A stretch of DNA of 63,555 nucleotides from an uncultured Sutterella sp. (GTDB lineage: Bacteria > Pseudomonadota > Gammaproteobacteria > Burkholderiales > Burkholderiaceae_F): the NCBI GenBank assembly GCA_900767875.1, contig CAAGAT010000053.1:1-63555 (forward strand), read 5' to 3'. The position numbers and the translations under genes are program-made. Under the pieces are notes generated by a model, which was not told where the DNA came from, searched no databases, and saw only the letters and a list, made by a program, of their open reading frames with translations. Below are positions 43,205 to 51,469 of the stretch, piece after piece; the first letter of the stretch is position 1, and the number at the start of each line of letters is the position of its first letter.

Positions 43205-43954
43205 TCATGCTCTGATGTCGAACTTGGAGGCATTTGCCTCTAGGCGGGACAACAAAACGACACTGCTGTGTTTGGCCAACAGCTCCTTTTCCTGCTTGGC
43301 TTCCGCCTCGAACCCTCGGTCATCGAGGGCGACCGTCGGGACAATCGTATCCAACATCTCAGTCGGCAACGCCAAAAGCTTGCGAAGAGTCCCAGCACTG
43401 GCCGCCGCATTCGGCTTAATGGCATCCACCAATCGATTCCCGATCCGGAAATCAAATTCAAGCTGAATACCCGCAATACCGGAGACCTTTGGTCGATCGA
43501 TCAGCTTTTCGTTCGGAAACGAAAGCTTAAAAAGCGTCTTGGTCTCTTCAACCAGACTCTTTTCCTCTTTGTACCTGTATGCGTGCTCCATCAGCCATTC
43601 GTCAACGGAAAACATAGCCCGCAGATAGTTCGAGACTGCCCTTTCGACATTGTCCATTTTCGTGTAGAGCTCAAAAACTCCGCTGTGGCTCAGGCTTACA
43701 TTTCTCACACTCACCATCCTGCGCAGAGCGGCCCATTTATGAGGGCTGCTCATATCAATGCCGCAAGACACAATCTCGTGCATTGTCAGGCCGTCATCGA
43801 AAATATGGAACGAGTCTCCGATCTGTTCAACGAAGGCATCAAACGGGGCCCCGTTAAGCATTCGGAACGGAGAGTCAAAAGAAAACAGCGTAGAACCATC
43901 CCGAGTCTGCTCCGGAGATAGTCCAAATCCCAGTCTTTCTATGGAGAGGCTCAT
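43205..43954 (-). CDS. DUF1828-like protein
   Basis: A 249-residue protein. The N-terminal 90 residues fit the DUF1828 pattern: FSFDSPFRMLNGAPFDAFVE, DSFHIFDDGLTMHEIVSCG, with the dispensable-looking DDG turn. The C-terminal part has mixed strands and helices (IQLEFDFRIGNRLVDAI, LDDRGFEAEAKQEKELLAKH) that could be a nuclease-like fold, which is inference. Codon use is AT-richer than the flanking genes. It overlaps the upstream gene by four bases, so the two are one unit. Function unknown; such pairs are often accessory or defence/toxin-antitoxin modules. Confidence 0.65.
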   Translation of the reverse strand: MSLSIERLGFGLSPEQTRDGSTLFSFDSPFRMLNGAPFDAFVEQIGDSFHIFDDGLTMHEIVSCGIDMSSPHKWAALRRMVSVRNVSLSHSGVFELYTKMDNVERAVSNYLRAMFSVDEWLMEHAYRYKEEKSLVEETKTLFKLSFPNEKLIDRPKVSGIAGIQLEFDFRIGNRLVDAIKPNAAASAGTLRKLLALPTEMLDTIVPTVALDDRGFEAEAKQEKELLAKHSSVVLLSRLEANASKFDIRA

Positions 43955-44457
43955 ACCAGCACCAATTTGTTAGGATCCCCGGGATTGGGGTCAAACTCTA
44001 TGTTGGAGCGATCTTCGAAAATCGATATCGCTTTCTCAACGTCAATTTCTTTGTCTTTGACGTCCCCATCCAAAGGCTCTCTTTCCTGGCCAAAGTGCAC
44101 GTGGGGCCAGTTCAGATCAGTCTTGCCTCCCTTGCGGTTCACCGGACTTCTTACATCAATCTGCACCACCCGTTCCCTTTGCCCGAACTTCTTGTTATTG
44201 CGTTCCAGGGTAAAGAGCAACTTTTGCCGCATCGTGCGCTTCCCAAAGGTATAGCAACCTCCCACCCAAAGTCCCTGAACGGAAAACCCGGAGGCATCCT
44301 CAACCGGAGATCCGCAGCTAAACACCTGCTCGGTTCTATCTTCTTTTGAGCCACGATCAATTCCCCACTCCAAGTCACGGCAAAAGCGGTGCTCCCCCGT
44401 GATCTCCTTTGCTTCTTCAGTGGAAACAAGACCTTGTTCCTGCGGATATTTTCCCAT
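43951..44457 (-). CDS. Hypothetical protein, partner of the DUF1828-like gene
   Basis: I do not recognise this 168-residue protein. It is hydrophilic, with no signal peptide or membrane segment. Central strands include VVQIDVRSPVN and a His-containing stretch LNWPHVHFG; the end is acidic (EKAISIFEDRSNIEFDPNPGDPN). Start at 44457 is supported by AAGAGGAAA on the minus strand. It overlaps the following DUF1828-like gene by four bases. The pair has lower GC than its surroundings and sits between tamB and tusA, suggesting acquisition. Confidence 0.7.
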   Translation of the reverse strand: MGKYPQEQGLVSTEEAKEITGEHRFCRDLEWGIDRGSKEDRTEQVFSCGSPVEDASGFSVQGLWVGGCYTFGKRTMRQKLLFTLERNNKKFGQRERVVQIDVRSPVNRKGGKTDLNWPHVHFGQEREPLDGDVKDKEIDVEKAISIFEDRSNIEFDPNPGDPNKLVLV

Positions 44458-44496
44458 CGGATTTCCTCTTCTTTTTTCTTTGGGGTTTCGGGAAAG

Positions 44497-44525
44497 CAAA
44501 AAGCCGCCCGAGGGCGGCTCTTTTG
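44497..44525 (-). terminator. alaS-tusA terminator
   Basis: Stem AGCCGCCC / GGGCGGCT (44502-44509, 44512-44519) with a two-base centre, followed on the minus strand by TTTTTGC, just after the tusA stop. Confidence 0.65.
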
Positions 44526-44540
44526 CGTGCAAAGCTTGCT

Positions 44541-44768
44541 CTAGTGCTCCTTTCGGATCACATGAAGCGTTTGCCCCCGCACATCGGCACGCTGCTCAAG
44601 CAGGGTGTGCCCCCCTTGACGACAGAATAGCGCCAAATCCTCAATGGCGTGAGGATCGTCGGTCAGGACTTGTAATTCCTGACCGACCTCAACCGTCTTC
44701 AGGGCCTTCTTGGTCTTGAGCACGGGCTGCGGGCACTTGAGCCCGCAGCAGTCGAGTACTTCGCTCAT
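44541..44768 (-). CDS. tusA: TusA/SirA-type sulfur carrier protein
   Basis: Small cytosolic sulfur-transfer protein of 75 residues. The signature LDCCGLKCPQPVLKTKKAL contains the catalytic Cys of CPxP. Also present: ELQVLTDDPHAIEDLALFCRQ. In TusA this relays persulfide sulfur to tRNA thiolation or molybdenum cofactor synthesis. It begins four bases after the alaS stop. The symbol is by family; a related YeeD/SirA role cannot be excluded. Confidence 0.85.
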   Translation of the reverse strand: MSEVLDCCGLKCPQPVLKTKKALKTVEVGQELQVLTDDPHAIEDLALFCRQGGHTLLEQRADVRGQTLHVIRKEH

Positions 44769-44772
44769 TGTC

Positions 44773-47415
44773 TTAGGCGAGCTTTTCGGCAATCCAAGCG
44801 CGGGCGCTTTCCAGAGCCGTCGGCACGGCCGCGGCGTCGGAGGCGCCGGCCATGGCCATGTCGGGCTTGCCGCCGCCCTTGCCGCCGCACTGCGAGGCCA
44901 CGACGTTGACGAGTTCCCCGGCCTTGATCTTGCCGATCAGATCCTTGGTGACGCCGGCGCACAGCTGCACCTTTTCGCCGCCCGTGACGGCCAGCACGAT
45001 GACGGCCGAGCCGAACTTGCTCTTGAACTTGTCCATCGTTTCGCGCAGCGTCTTGGCGTCAATGCCTTCGAGCGTGGTCAGAAGCACCTTGACGCCGTTG
45101 ACGTCCTGAGCGGCCGACAGGGCCTCGTCGCCCTGCTTGGCGGCGAGCTTGGCCTTAGCGGTCGTCAGTTCCTTTTCCAGGCGCTTGACGGTTTCGCTCA
45201 TGTGATCGATCTTCTCGAGGAGTTCATCGGCCGGGGCCTTGAACTTGCCCGCGGCAGCGGCCAAGAGGTCGGCGTTGTCCTGCATCAGGCGCACGGCGTT
45301 CATGCCCGTGACGGCCTCGAGGCGGCGCACGCCCGCGGAAATACCCGCTTCGCCAATGATCTTGAAGGCGCCGATGTCGCCCGTGCGCGCCACATGCGTG
45401 CCGCCACAGAGTTCCACCGAGTTGCCGATCGTGAGCACCCGCACCGTTTCGCCGTACTTTTCCCCGAAGAGCATCGTGGCGCCGCTCTTGCGGGCGTTCT
45501 CAATGCTCATCACTTCGCACTTGACGGCCGAGTTCTTGAGAATTTCGGCGTTGACGAGGTTCTCCACAGCGCGGACTTCCTCGGCGCTCATGGGCTTGTC
45601 GTGATGAAAGTCAAAGCGGGTCACCGATTCGTTCACAAGGCTCCCCTTCTGGGCCACGTGTTCGCCCAAGACTTCACGCAGGGCCTTGTGCATCAAGTGC
45701 GTGGCCGAGTGGTTGCGCATGATGGCGGCGCGGCGGTCGGCATCGACGACGGCCTTGAAGGTGTCGCCGGTCTTGACCGTGCCTTCGCACACGTGCGCCA
45801 CGTGGCTAAACACGCTGGCCTTGAGCTTGAGGCAGTCCGTGACCTTCAGGAGGGTCGAGCCGTTTTCGAGGATCCCGGCGTCGCCCACCTGGCCGCCCAT
45901 TTCAGCGTAGAAGGGGGTCTTATCCAGAACCACGAGCACGTCGTCGCCGGCCTGCGCTTCTTCAACCTGCGTGCCGTCCTTGTAAACGGCCAGCACCTTG
46001 GCCCCGTCGGTCGTGAGGGTCTCGTAGCCGGTGAATTCGTTGTTTTCACCCGTAAAGAGCACGTCGGCGGCGATCTTGAACTTGCCGGCGGCACGCGCCT
46101 TGTTCTTCTGATCGGCCATGCAGGCGTCAAAGCCGTCAAAGTCGACGGTCATGCCGCGCTCGCGGCACACGTCGGCCGTCAGATCCACGGGGAACCCGTA
46201 GGTGTCGTGCAGCTTGAAGGCGATCTCGCCCGACAGAACCCCATCCGTGCTCTTACCCATGGCCTCATCGAGAATCTGCATGCCGTTGGACAGGGTCTGC
46301 AGGAAGCGCTCCTCTTCGGCGCGAATCACTTCGGCGATCTTCGGATTCTTGATCTCCGGATAGATGTCGCCCATTTCGCGCGCCAGGGGCTCGACCAACT
46401 TGTAGAAGAACGGACCTCGGGCGCCGAGCTTGTAGCCGTGACGGATGGCGCGGCGGCAGATGCGGCGGATCACATAGGCGCGGCCTTCGTTGCCGGGCTT
46501 GACGCCGTCGGCCACGGCAAAGCCGCAGGAGCGGATGTGGTCGGCAATGACCTTCAAAGACGGGCTCTGCGGGTCGACGTTGGTGGCGCCGGCCGCTTCC
46601 ACGCTCGCCTTGGCCGCAGCCATCAGGTTCTGGAAGAGGTCAATGTCGTAGTTGGTGTTGACGTCCTGCAGGACGGAGGCGAGGCGCTCCAGGCCCATGC
46701 CCGTATCGATGTTGGGCTTGGGCAGTCGGTTCATGTTGCCCGCGGTGTCGCGGTTGAACTGCGTGAACACCAGGTTCCAGATTTCCATGTAGCGGTCGCC
46801 GTCCTCGTCGGGGCTCCCCGGGGGGCCGCCCTGGACCTTGGGGCCGCGGTCAAAGAAGATTTCCGAGCAGGGACCGCACGGACCCGTGTCGCCCATCATC
46901 CAGAAGTTGTCGGACATGTAGCGGGCGCCCTTGTTGTCGCCGATGCGCACGATGCGCTCGGCGGGCACGCCGATTTCCTTGTTCCAGATGTCGTAGGCTT
47001 CGTCGTCTTCGATGTAGACCGTCACCCACAGGCGTTCGGGCGGCAGCTTGTAGACGGTCGTGAGCAGTTCCCAGGCCCAGGAAATGGCTTCGCGCTTGAA
47101 GTAGTCGCCGAAGCTGAAGTTGCCGAGCATTTCAAAGAACGTGTGGTGACGCGCCGTGTACCCGACGTTGTCCAAGTCGTTGTGCTTGCCGCCGGCGCGG
47201 ATGCACTTTTGCGCCGTCGTGGCGCGCTTGAGGCTCTTGTCCAGGCCGAGGAAGTTGTCCTTGAACTGGTTCATCCCCGCGTTGGTGAAAAGCAGCGTCG
47301 GATCATCCTGGGGAATCACCGGGCTCGAAGCTACGATGGGGTGCCCCTTGCTTTCGAAGAACTTCAGAAAGGCCGTTCGGATCTCGGCAGCCGTCATGTA
47401 AGTGTCGGGTTTCAT
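44773..47415 (-). CDS. alaS: Alanine--tRNA ligase
   Basis: Class II synthetase of 880 residues. Catalytic core: FFESKGHPIVASSPVIPQ, LLFTNAGMNQFKD, GMGLERLASVLQ. Editing domain zinc site: NHSATHLMHKAL (HxxxH) and CGGTHVARTGDIG (CxxxH). C-terminal region has a long coiled coil and the C-Ala domain ending CGGKGGGKPDMAMAG. The start at 47415 (MKPDTYMTAAEIR) fits the family, with ATG at 47397 as alternative. Followed immediately by tusA. Confidence 0.97.
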   Translation of the reverse strand: MKPDTYMTAAEIRTAFLKFFESKGHPIVASSPVIPQDDPTLLFTNAGMNQFKDNFLGLDKSLKRATTAQKCIRAGGKHNDLDNVGYTARHHTFFEMLGNFSFGDYFKREAISWAWELLTTVYKLPPERLWVTVYIEDDEAYDIWNKEIGVPAERIVRIGDNKGARYMSDNFWMMGDTGPCGPCSEIFFDRGPKVQGGPPGSPDEDGDRYMEIWNLVFTQFNRDTAGNMNRLPKPNIDTGMGLERLASVLQDVNTNYDIDLFQNLMAAAKASVEAAGATNVDPQSPSLKVIADHIRSCGFAVADGVKPGNEGRAYVIRRICRRAIRHGYKLGARGPFFYKLVEPLAREMGDIYPEIKNPKIAEVIRAEEERFLQTLSNGMQILDEAMGKSTDGVLSGEIAFKLHDTYGFPVDLTADVCRERGMTVDFDGFDACMADQKNKARAAGKFKIAADVLFTGENNEFTGYETLTTDGAKVLAVYKDGTQVEEAQAGDDVLVVLDKTPFYAEMGGQVGDAGILENGSTLLKVTDCLKLKASVFSHVAHVCEGTVKTGDTFKAVVDADRRAAIMRNHSATHLMHKALREVLGEHVAQKGSLVNESVTRFDFHHDKPMSAEEVRAVENLVNAEILKNSAVKCEVMSIENARKSGATMLFGEKYGETVRVLTIGNSVELCGGTHVARTGDIGAFKIIGEAGISAGVRRLEAVTGMNAVRLMQDNADLLAAAAGKFKAPADELLEKIDHMSETVKRLEKELTTAKAKLAAKQGDEALSAAQDVNGVKVLLTTLEGIDAKTLRETMDKFKSKFGSAVIVLAVTGGEKVQLCAGVTKDLIGKIKAGELVNVVASQCGGKGGGKPDMAMAGASDAAAVPTALESARAWIAEKLA

Positions 47416-47470
47416 AGGAAATTTTTCTGTTTTAAAGCCGGCGTCCCGTCCTTGTTTCGGGACGCAACAA

Positions 47471-47493
47471 AAGAGCGGGATTTTCACCCGCGA
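47471..47493 (-). terminator. dsbI terminator
   Basis: Stem GCGGG / CCCGC (47475-47479, 47487-47491) followed on the minus strand by TCTTTTG. A second, longer hairpin GCGTCCCG / CGGGACGC lies at 47443-47467. Confidence 0.5.
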
Positions 47494-47547
47494 CAATTCG
47501 GCATATTTTACAGGACTGCAGGCGGCCGTTCTCAAAGGCCGGGAGCG

Positions 47548-48222
47548 TTACCGCGCCCGGCTCTTGGCAAGGGTCCCGAGCCAGCCCACGAGCATGGCCG
47601 CCAGCATCACGGCCGCCACACAGCACGCCAGAAAACAGCACTCGGCCATATTCAAAAACCGCCACTGCGGGATCAGGTACCAGCCCTCGTACGACCGGTA
47701 CCACTCGATGAGCCAGCGCTGCAGCTCGCCCAGCACCGCGCCGTCGGGCACGACGGGGGCGTCGTAGCCGCAGTCGCCCGTGGGTGCAAACCAACCCGGC
47801 GCCCATTTGTCCAACGGCAGCCCAAAGGGATAATGGGGCTCCAAGGAGCACCCCTGCATCCCGAAGATCGCATCGGGATCGTCCGAGTCCATCGCCCGGT
47901 GAATGCGCATGAGCGTAAGAGCACACCCGAACGTGTAGACAAGGCCGTAGAGCGTGACGGCGTAACCGGCGATCTTCGTCACCAAGGCCTTGGGATTGAG
48001 CATGGCCACCAAGCACCCCAGGGCCATCACCAAATTGCCGAAGCGAATGTAGACGCACTGCTCACAGGGAAGCATATGCAGCCACCCTTGAAACACATCG
48101 TGCGCGATGAGCACCATCACCACCATCGCACAGGCGATGATCCCCCAGGGCCAACGGCTGTCCTGCCAGGCGTTGAGGGTTTGCAGAGGCTCGTTTTTCA
48201 AACCCGAGAAGAACCGCTTCAT
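47548..48222 (-). CDS. dsbI: DsbI-type disulfide bond formation membrane protein
   Basis: Inner-membrane quinone-linked oxidoreductase of 224 residues with about four to five helices. Quinone-proximal pair: LPCEQCVYIRFGN. Periplasmic Cys in MQGCSLEPHYPFGLPLDKWAPGWF ... TGDCG, the longer loop and sequence pattern typical of DsbI rather than DsbB. It oxidises a partner thiol oxidoreductase; here that is the DsbL-like protein encoded 13 bases upstream. The usual third partner, an arylsulfate sulfotransferase, is not in the window. Confidence 0.85.
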   Translation of the reverse strand: MKRFFSGLKNEPLQTLNAWQDSRWPWGIIACAMVVMVLIAHDVFQGWLHMLPCEQCVYIRFGNLVMALGCLVAMLNPKALVTKIAGYAVTLYGLVYTFGCALTLMRIHRAMDSDDPDAIFGMQGCSLEPHYPFGLPLDKWAPGWFAPTGDCGYDAPVVPDGAVLGELQRWLIEWYRSYEGWYLIPQWRFLNMAECCFLACCVAAVMLAAMLVGWLGTLAKSRAR

Positions 48223-48235
48223 CGCCGTACTGCCT

Positions 48236-48886
48236 TTACTTGAGGGTGCTCAGTTCTTTGACGAGGGAGGCCATCCCGTCGGCGCTGCGGATGCGCTTAT
48301 TGAGGATCAGGTACTTGCCGTTGACCACGTAGGCCGGGATCCCCTGGATGCGGGCCACGTCCGCGGCGCCCTTCCAGGAGTCGGCCAGAGTTCGTACCTC
48401 TTTGGTTTGGCGCGCGGCCGCAAATTCCTCCGCCGTCACGCCCGTGGCGTCCGTCAGGGTTTTGACAAAGGCCGCCTCGCCCGCGCCCCAGCGCTCGCGC
48501 TCACGGTGATAGGCCTTGTAGACGGCGTTCTTGGCCTTATGAAAGCAGGAGGCGGGAGCCTCCGTCGTGAGGTTCGCGTCTTTGTCTTTGGTCAGGCACA
48601 GGGCAAAGAAGTCACTGGCGGCCTCGCCGTATTTGGCTTTCGCGGCCAGATGCACCGGTGCAAAAGTAAGGCCCGTGTCCTTGGTGAGGGAAGGCACAAT
48701 CTTGGCGTCCACCGCCCGGTCGTACTTGTAGCAAAACGAGCAGTCGTAGCTAAAGACCTTGACGAGGGTGCCTTGAGTACCGACAAGGGGTGTGTCGAGT
48801 TTGACGTAGTCGGTGCCCTCGGTGGCAGCCACGGCCGCGGCACACCAGATGGACAGCCCCACGACCAGCAACGTTTTTCTGAGCAT
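48236..48886 (-). CDS. dsbL: DsbA/DsbL-like thiol:disulfide oxidoreductase
   Basis: Periplasmic thioredoxin-fold oxidase of 216 residues with signal peptide (MLRKTLLVVGLSIWCAAAVA). Active site CSFC in VFSYDCSFCYKYD and cis-Pro loop RIQGIPAYVVNGKY. An additional Cys pair (ALCLTK, PASCFHK) lies in the helical insert. The start at 48886 has the strong ribosome site GGGAGGGGAGAG. It is paired with dsbI, so DsbL is more likely than general DsbA; the assignment is by context. Confidence 0.82.
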   Translation of the reverse strand: MLRKTLLVVGLSIWCAAAVAATEGTDYVKLDTPLVGTQGTLVKVFSYDCSFCYKYDRAVDAKIVPSLTKDTGLTFAPVHLAAKAKYGEAASDFFALCLTKDKDANLTTEAPASCFHKAKNAVYKAYHRERERWGAGEAAFVKTLTDATGVTAEEFAAARQTKEVRTLADSWKGAADVARIQGIPAYVVNGKYLILNKRIRSADGMASLVKELSTLK

Positions 48887-49131
48887 CTCTCTCCCCTCCC
48901 CTTGGATGTTGAGCTTGGTGTCGGTCCCGCCGGTCGACACCCGCACGGTTTCCAAGAGGATACCGACCCGCAGGCTCTGCGCACGCCCGTTGCCGCGTTA
49001 ATCCTCAAACGAATCGATCGGCCTCTGATCCGCATCAAGTCGGCGTCGGGCCGCCCGGAAAAACAAAGGCGGCCGTCCGCCCGCTGTGTCGGGGGGATCG
49101 ACCGCCTTGTCGGCTCCGAAAGCCTGTGGCG

Positions 49132-50466
49132 TTAATCCAGGGCCGCGGCCATGCGTTCGGCCAGGCTCTGCGCCAGGGCCTTGTCGTTGGCTTCCACCAT
49201 GATGCGCAGCAGCGGCTCGGTGCCCGAGGGACGGATCAGAACGCGGCCGGCCTCGCCAAGTTCCTTCTCGCACGCGGCAATGGCTCCCATAAAGGCCGCG
49301 TTGCCCTTCCAGTCGTAGCCCTTGGTGATGCGGCGGTTGAGCAAAACCTGCGGCATGAGATTGAGGTCCGCGGTGAGCTCCGCAAGGCTCTTACCCGTGC
49401 TCACCACGGCCGCCAGCACCTGCAGGGCACTGACGATGCCGTCGCCCGTGGTTTGGCAATCCAGGGCAATGAGGTGCCCCGAGCTCTCGCCGCCGTAAAG
49501 CCACCCCTTCTCGAGGAGCTTTTCCATGACGTACCGATCGCCCACCTTGGCGCGCTCGAAGGCAATTGCGAGTTCGGCAAAACGCTTTTCAAGCGCAAAG
49601 TTGGTCATCAGGGTCCCCACGACGCCCGATTCCTTGCCCATGGCCTTGATGCGCTCGCAGGCCATGACGTAAAGGAGCGCATCGCCGTTGTAGACGTTGC
49701 CCTTGTTGTCGGCCATGATGAGGCGATCGGCGTCGCCGTCAAAGGCCAGGCCCAGATCGGCCCCCGCCCGAGCCGTGCGCTCGGCCAGATCGTCGGTGTG
49801 GGTGGCGCCCACGCCGCGGTTGATGTTAAAGCCGTCGGGCTCGACACCCTCGGCGACGATGTCCGCCCCGAGTTCGTGGAACACCGCGGGCGCGGCATGA
49901 TAGGCCGCCCCGTGGGCGCAATCGAGGTACAACGTCATGCCCTTGAGGTCCAACCCCGTCGGGAAGGTGCTCTTGCAAAACTCCACGTAACGGCCGCAGG
50001 CGTCGTCCAAACGGCGGGCTTTGCCCAGGGCGTCGCTCGCGACACAATGGTGGCCCTTGGCGATTTCCGCTTCGATTTCCTCCTCGATGGCGTCGGGGAG
50101 CTTGGTGCCCTGCGCCGCGAAGAACTTGATGCCGTTGTCCTGATAGGGGTTGTGGCTGGCGCTGATCACCACACCGGCGTCCAAACGCAGGGCTCGGGTG
50201 AGGTAGGCAACGGCCGGCGTGGGCACGGGGCCACAGAGCACGATATCGACGCCGGCGGCCGAAAAACCGGCCTGCAAGGCGGCTTCGAGCATGTAGCCCG
50301 ACACACGCGTGTCCTTGCCGATGAGCACCGTGGCGCGGTTGGTTTTACTGTGACGGGCAAAGACGCGCCCGGCGGCCTGTCCGAGCAGCAGCACAAAGTC
50401 GGGCGTGATGGGCGCCTCGCCCACCGTGCCGCGCACGCCGTCGGTTCCGAAATATTGTCTGGCCAT
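49132..50466 (-). CDS. glmM: Phosphoglucosamine mutase
   Basis: Interconverts glucosamine 6- and 1-phosphate for UDP-GlcNAc synthesis, 444 residues. Starts RQYFGTDGVRGTVGEAPITPDF. Active-site phosphoserine loop GVVISASHNPYQDNGIKFF; metal loop LAFDGDADRLIMAD; sugar loop GGESSGHLI; phosphate-binding RPSGTEPLLRIMVEA. Complete. It lies downstream of folP on the same strand, the conserved ftsH-folP-glmM order. Confidence 0.97.
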   Translation of the reverse strand: MARQYFGTDGVRGTVGEAPITPDFVLLLGQAAGRVFARHSKTNRATVLIGKDTRVSGYMLEAALQAGFSAAGVDIVLCGPVPTPAVAYLTRALRLDAGVVISASHNPYQDNGIKFFAAQGTKLPDAIEEEIEAEIAKGHHCVASDALGKARRLDDACGRYVEFCKSTFPTGLDLKGMTLYLDCAHGAAYHAAPAVFHELGADIVAEGVEPDGFNINRGVGATHTDDLAERTARAGADLGLAFDGDADRLIMADNKGNVYNGDALLYVMACERIKAMGKESGVVGTLMTNFALEKRFAELAIAFERAKVGDRYVMEKLLEKGWLYGGESSGHLIALDCQTTGDGIVSALQVLAAVVSTGKSLAELTADLNLMPQVLLNRRITKGYDWKGNAAFMGAIAACEKELGEAGRVLIRPSGTEPLLRIMVEANDKALAQSLAERMAAALD

Positions 50467-50550
50467 CTTGGGATCCTTTCCGATGCAGGGGGCACGCGCG
50501 TCGGCTCCAAAGCCTCACCGACAAGCGTCGCGCCCCGTTTTGGGGCAATT

Positions 50551-51414
50551 TTAGCGAGCCTCTTTGAGAGCCTGCCAAACGCTCAAGGCCTCATGGGTGG
50601 CGGCCACGTCGTGCACGCGCACGAGCTGCGCCCCCCGCTCGACGGCCATCAGGGCCGCGGCCACGCTCGAGACCACGCGTTTGCCGGCCTCGGGTTGGTT
50701 GGTGACGGCCCCGAGAAAGCTCTTGCGCGACAGGGCCGCCAGGTACGGCCTGCCCGAGGCCACAAAGCGCTCGGTGTACTTTAAAAGGGTGAGGTTGTGC
50801 CCCACGGTCTTGCCGAACCCAAAGCCCGCGTCCCAGCAGATCCGCTCAAGATCGGCGCCGGCACGGCGCAACGCCTGCTCGCGCCCGGTGAGGTACGTTT
50901 CGATGTCGCCGATCAGATCGACGTAGTTCGGGTTGTTCTGCATGGTCTTGGGCGTGCCCTGCATGTGCATGAGAATGAGGCCCGCGCCACTCTTGCCGGC
51001 CACCTCTTCGGCGCCGGGCAGCTCAAAGGCTCTGACGTCGTTGAGGATTTCGGCGCCGGCCGCAAGAGCCTCGCCCATCACCTCGGGCTTACTCGTGTCC
51101 ACCGACACGGCAAAGCCCTCTTGCGAGAGGGCCTTGACCACGGGAATGACGCGGGAGAGCTCCTGCTCGACCGTCACTTCGGCCGCGCCCGGGCGCGTCG
51201 ACTCGCCCCCGACGTCGAGAATGGCGGCCCCGTCGGCGATGAGTTTGCGGCCCCAGGCGATGGCCTCGGCAAAACCGGCATGCTCGCCGCCGTCGGAAAA
51301 CGAGTCGGGCGTCACGTTGACGATGCCCATGATCAGGGGCCGGGAAAGATCAAAGCGGCGCGTGCGGCACTGCCAAAAGCGCGCAGGGGTGTGGGGCTGA
51401 AAGGTTTCGGTCAT
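50551..51414 (-). CDS. folP: Dihydropteroate synthase
   Basis: Couples 4-aminobenzoate to the pterin in folate synthesis (the sulfonamide target), 287 residues, TIM barrel. Signatures: IMGIVNVTPDSFSDGGEH, AILDVGGESTRPGAAEV, LMHMQGTPKTMQNNPNY, DAGFGFGKTVGHNLTLL, and RVHDVAATHEAL. The ATG at 51414 is preferred over the TTG two codons upstream. A hairpin separates it from ftsH. Confidence 0.96.
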   Translation of the reverse strand: MTETFQPHTPARFWQCRTRRFDLSRPLIMGIVNVTPDSFSDGGEHAGFAEAIAWGRKLIADGAAILDVGGESTRPGAAEVTVEQELSRVIPVVKALSQEGFAVSVDTSKPEVMGEALAAGAEILNDVRAFELPGAEEVAGKSGAGLILMHMQGTPKTMQNNPNYVDLIGDIETYLTGREQALRRAGADLERICWDAGFGFGKTVGHNLTLLKYTERFVASGRPYLAALSRKSFLGAVTNQPEAGKRVVSSVAAALMAVERGAQLVRVHDVAATHEALSVWQALKEAR

Positions 51415-51421
51415 AAGCAAA

Positions 51422-51444
51422 GCGGCGGGCTTTGGACCCGCCGC
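51422..51444 (-). terminator. ftsH terminator
   Basis: Stem GCGGCGGG / CCCGCCGC with a 7-base loop, followed on the minus strand by TTTGCTTATG. It ends immediately before the folP start, so folP may be read by read-through. Confidence 0.5.
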
Positions 51445-51469
51445 CGTGTGGTTGTTGTGGTTTTAAGCC

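Noticed and set aside
44710..48243. Open frame of more than 1100 codons antisense to alaS and dsbI
   Set aside because: Spans several real genes on the opposite strand and is His/Gly/Val-rich as expected for a shadow frame.
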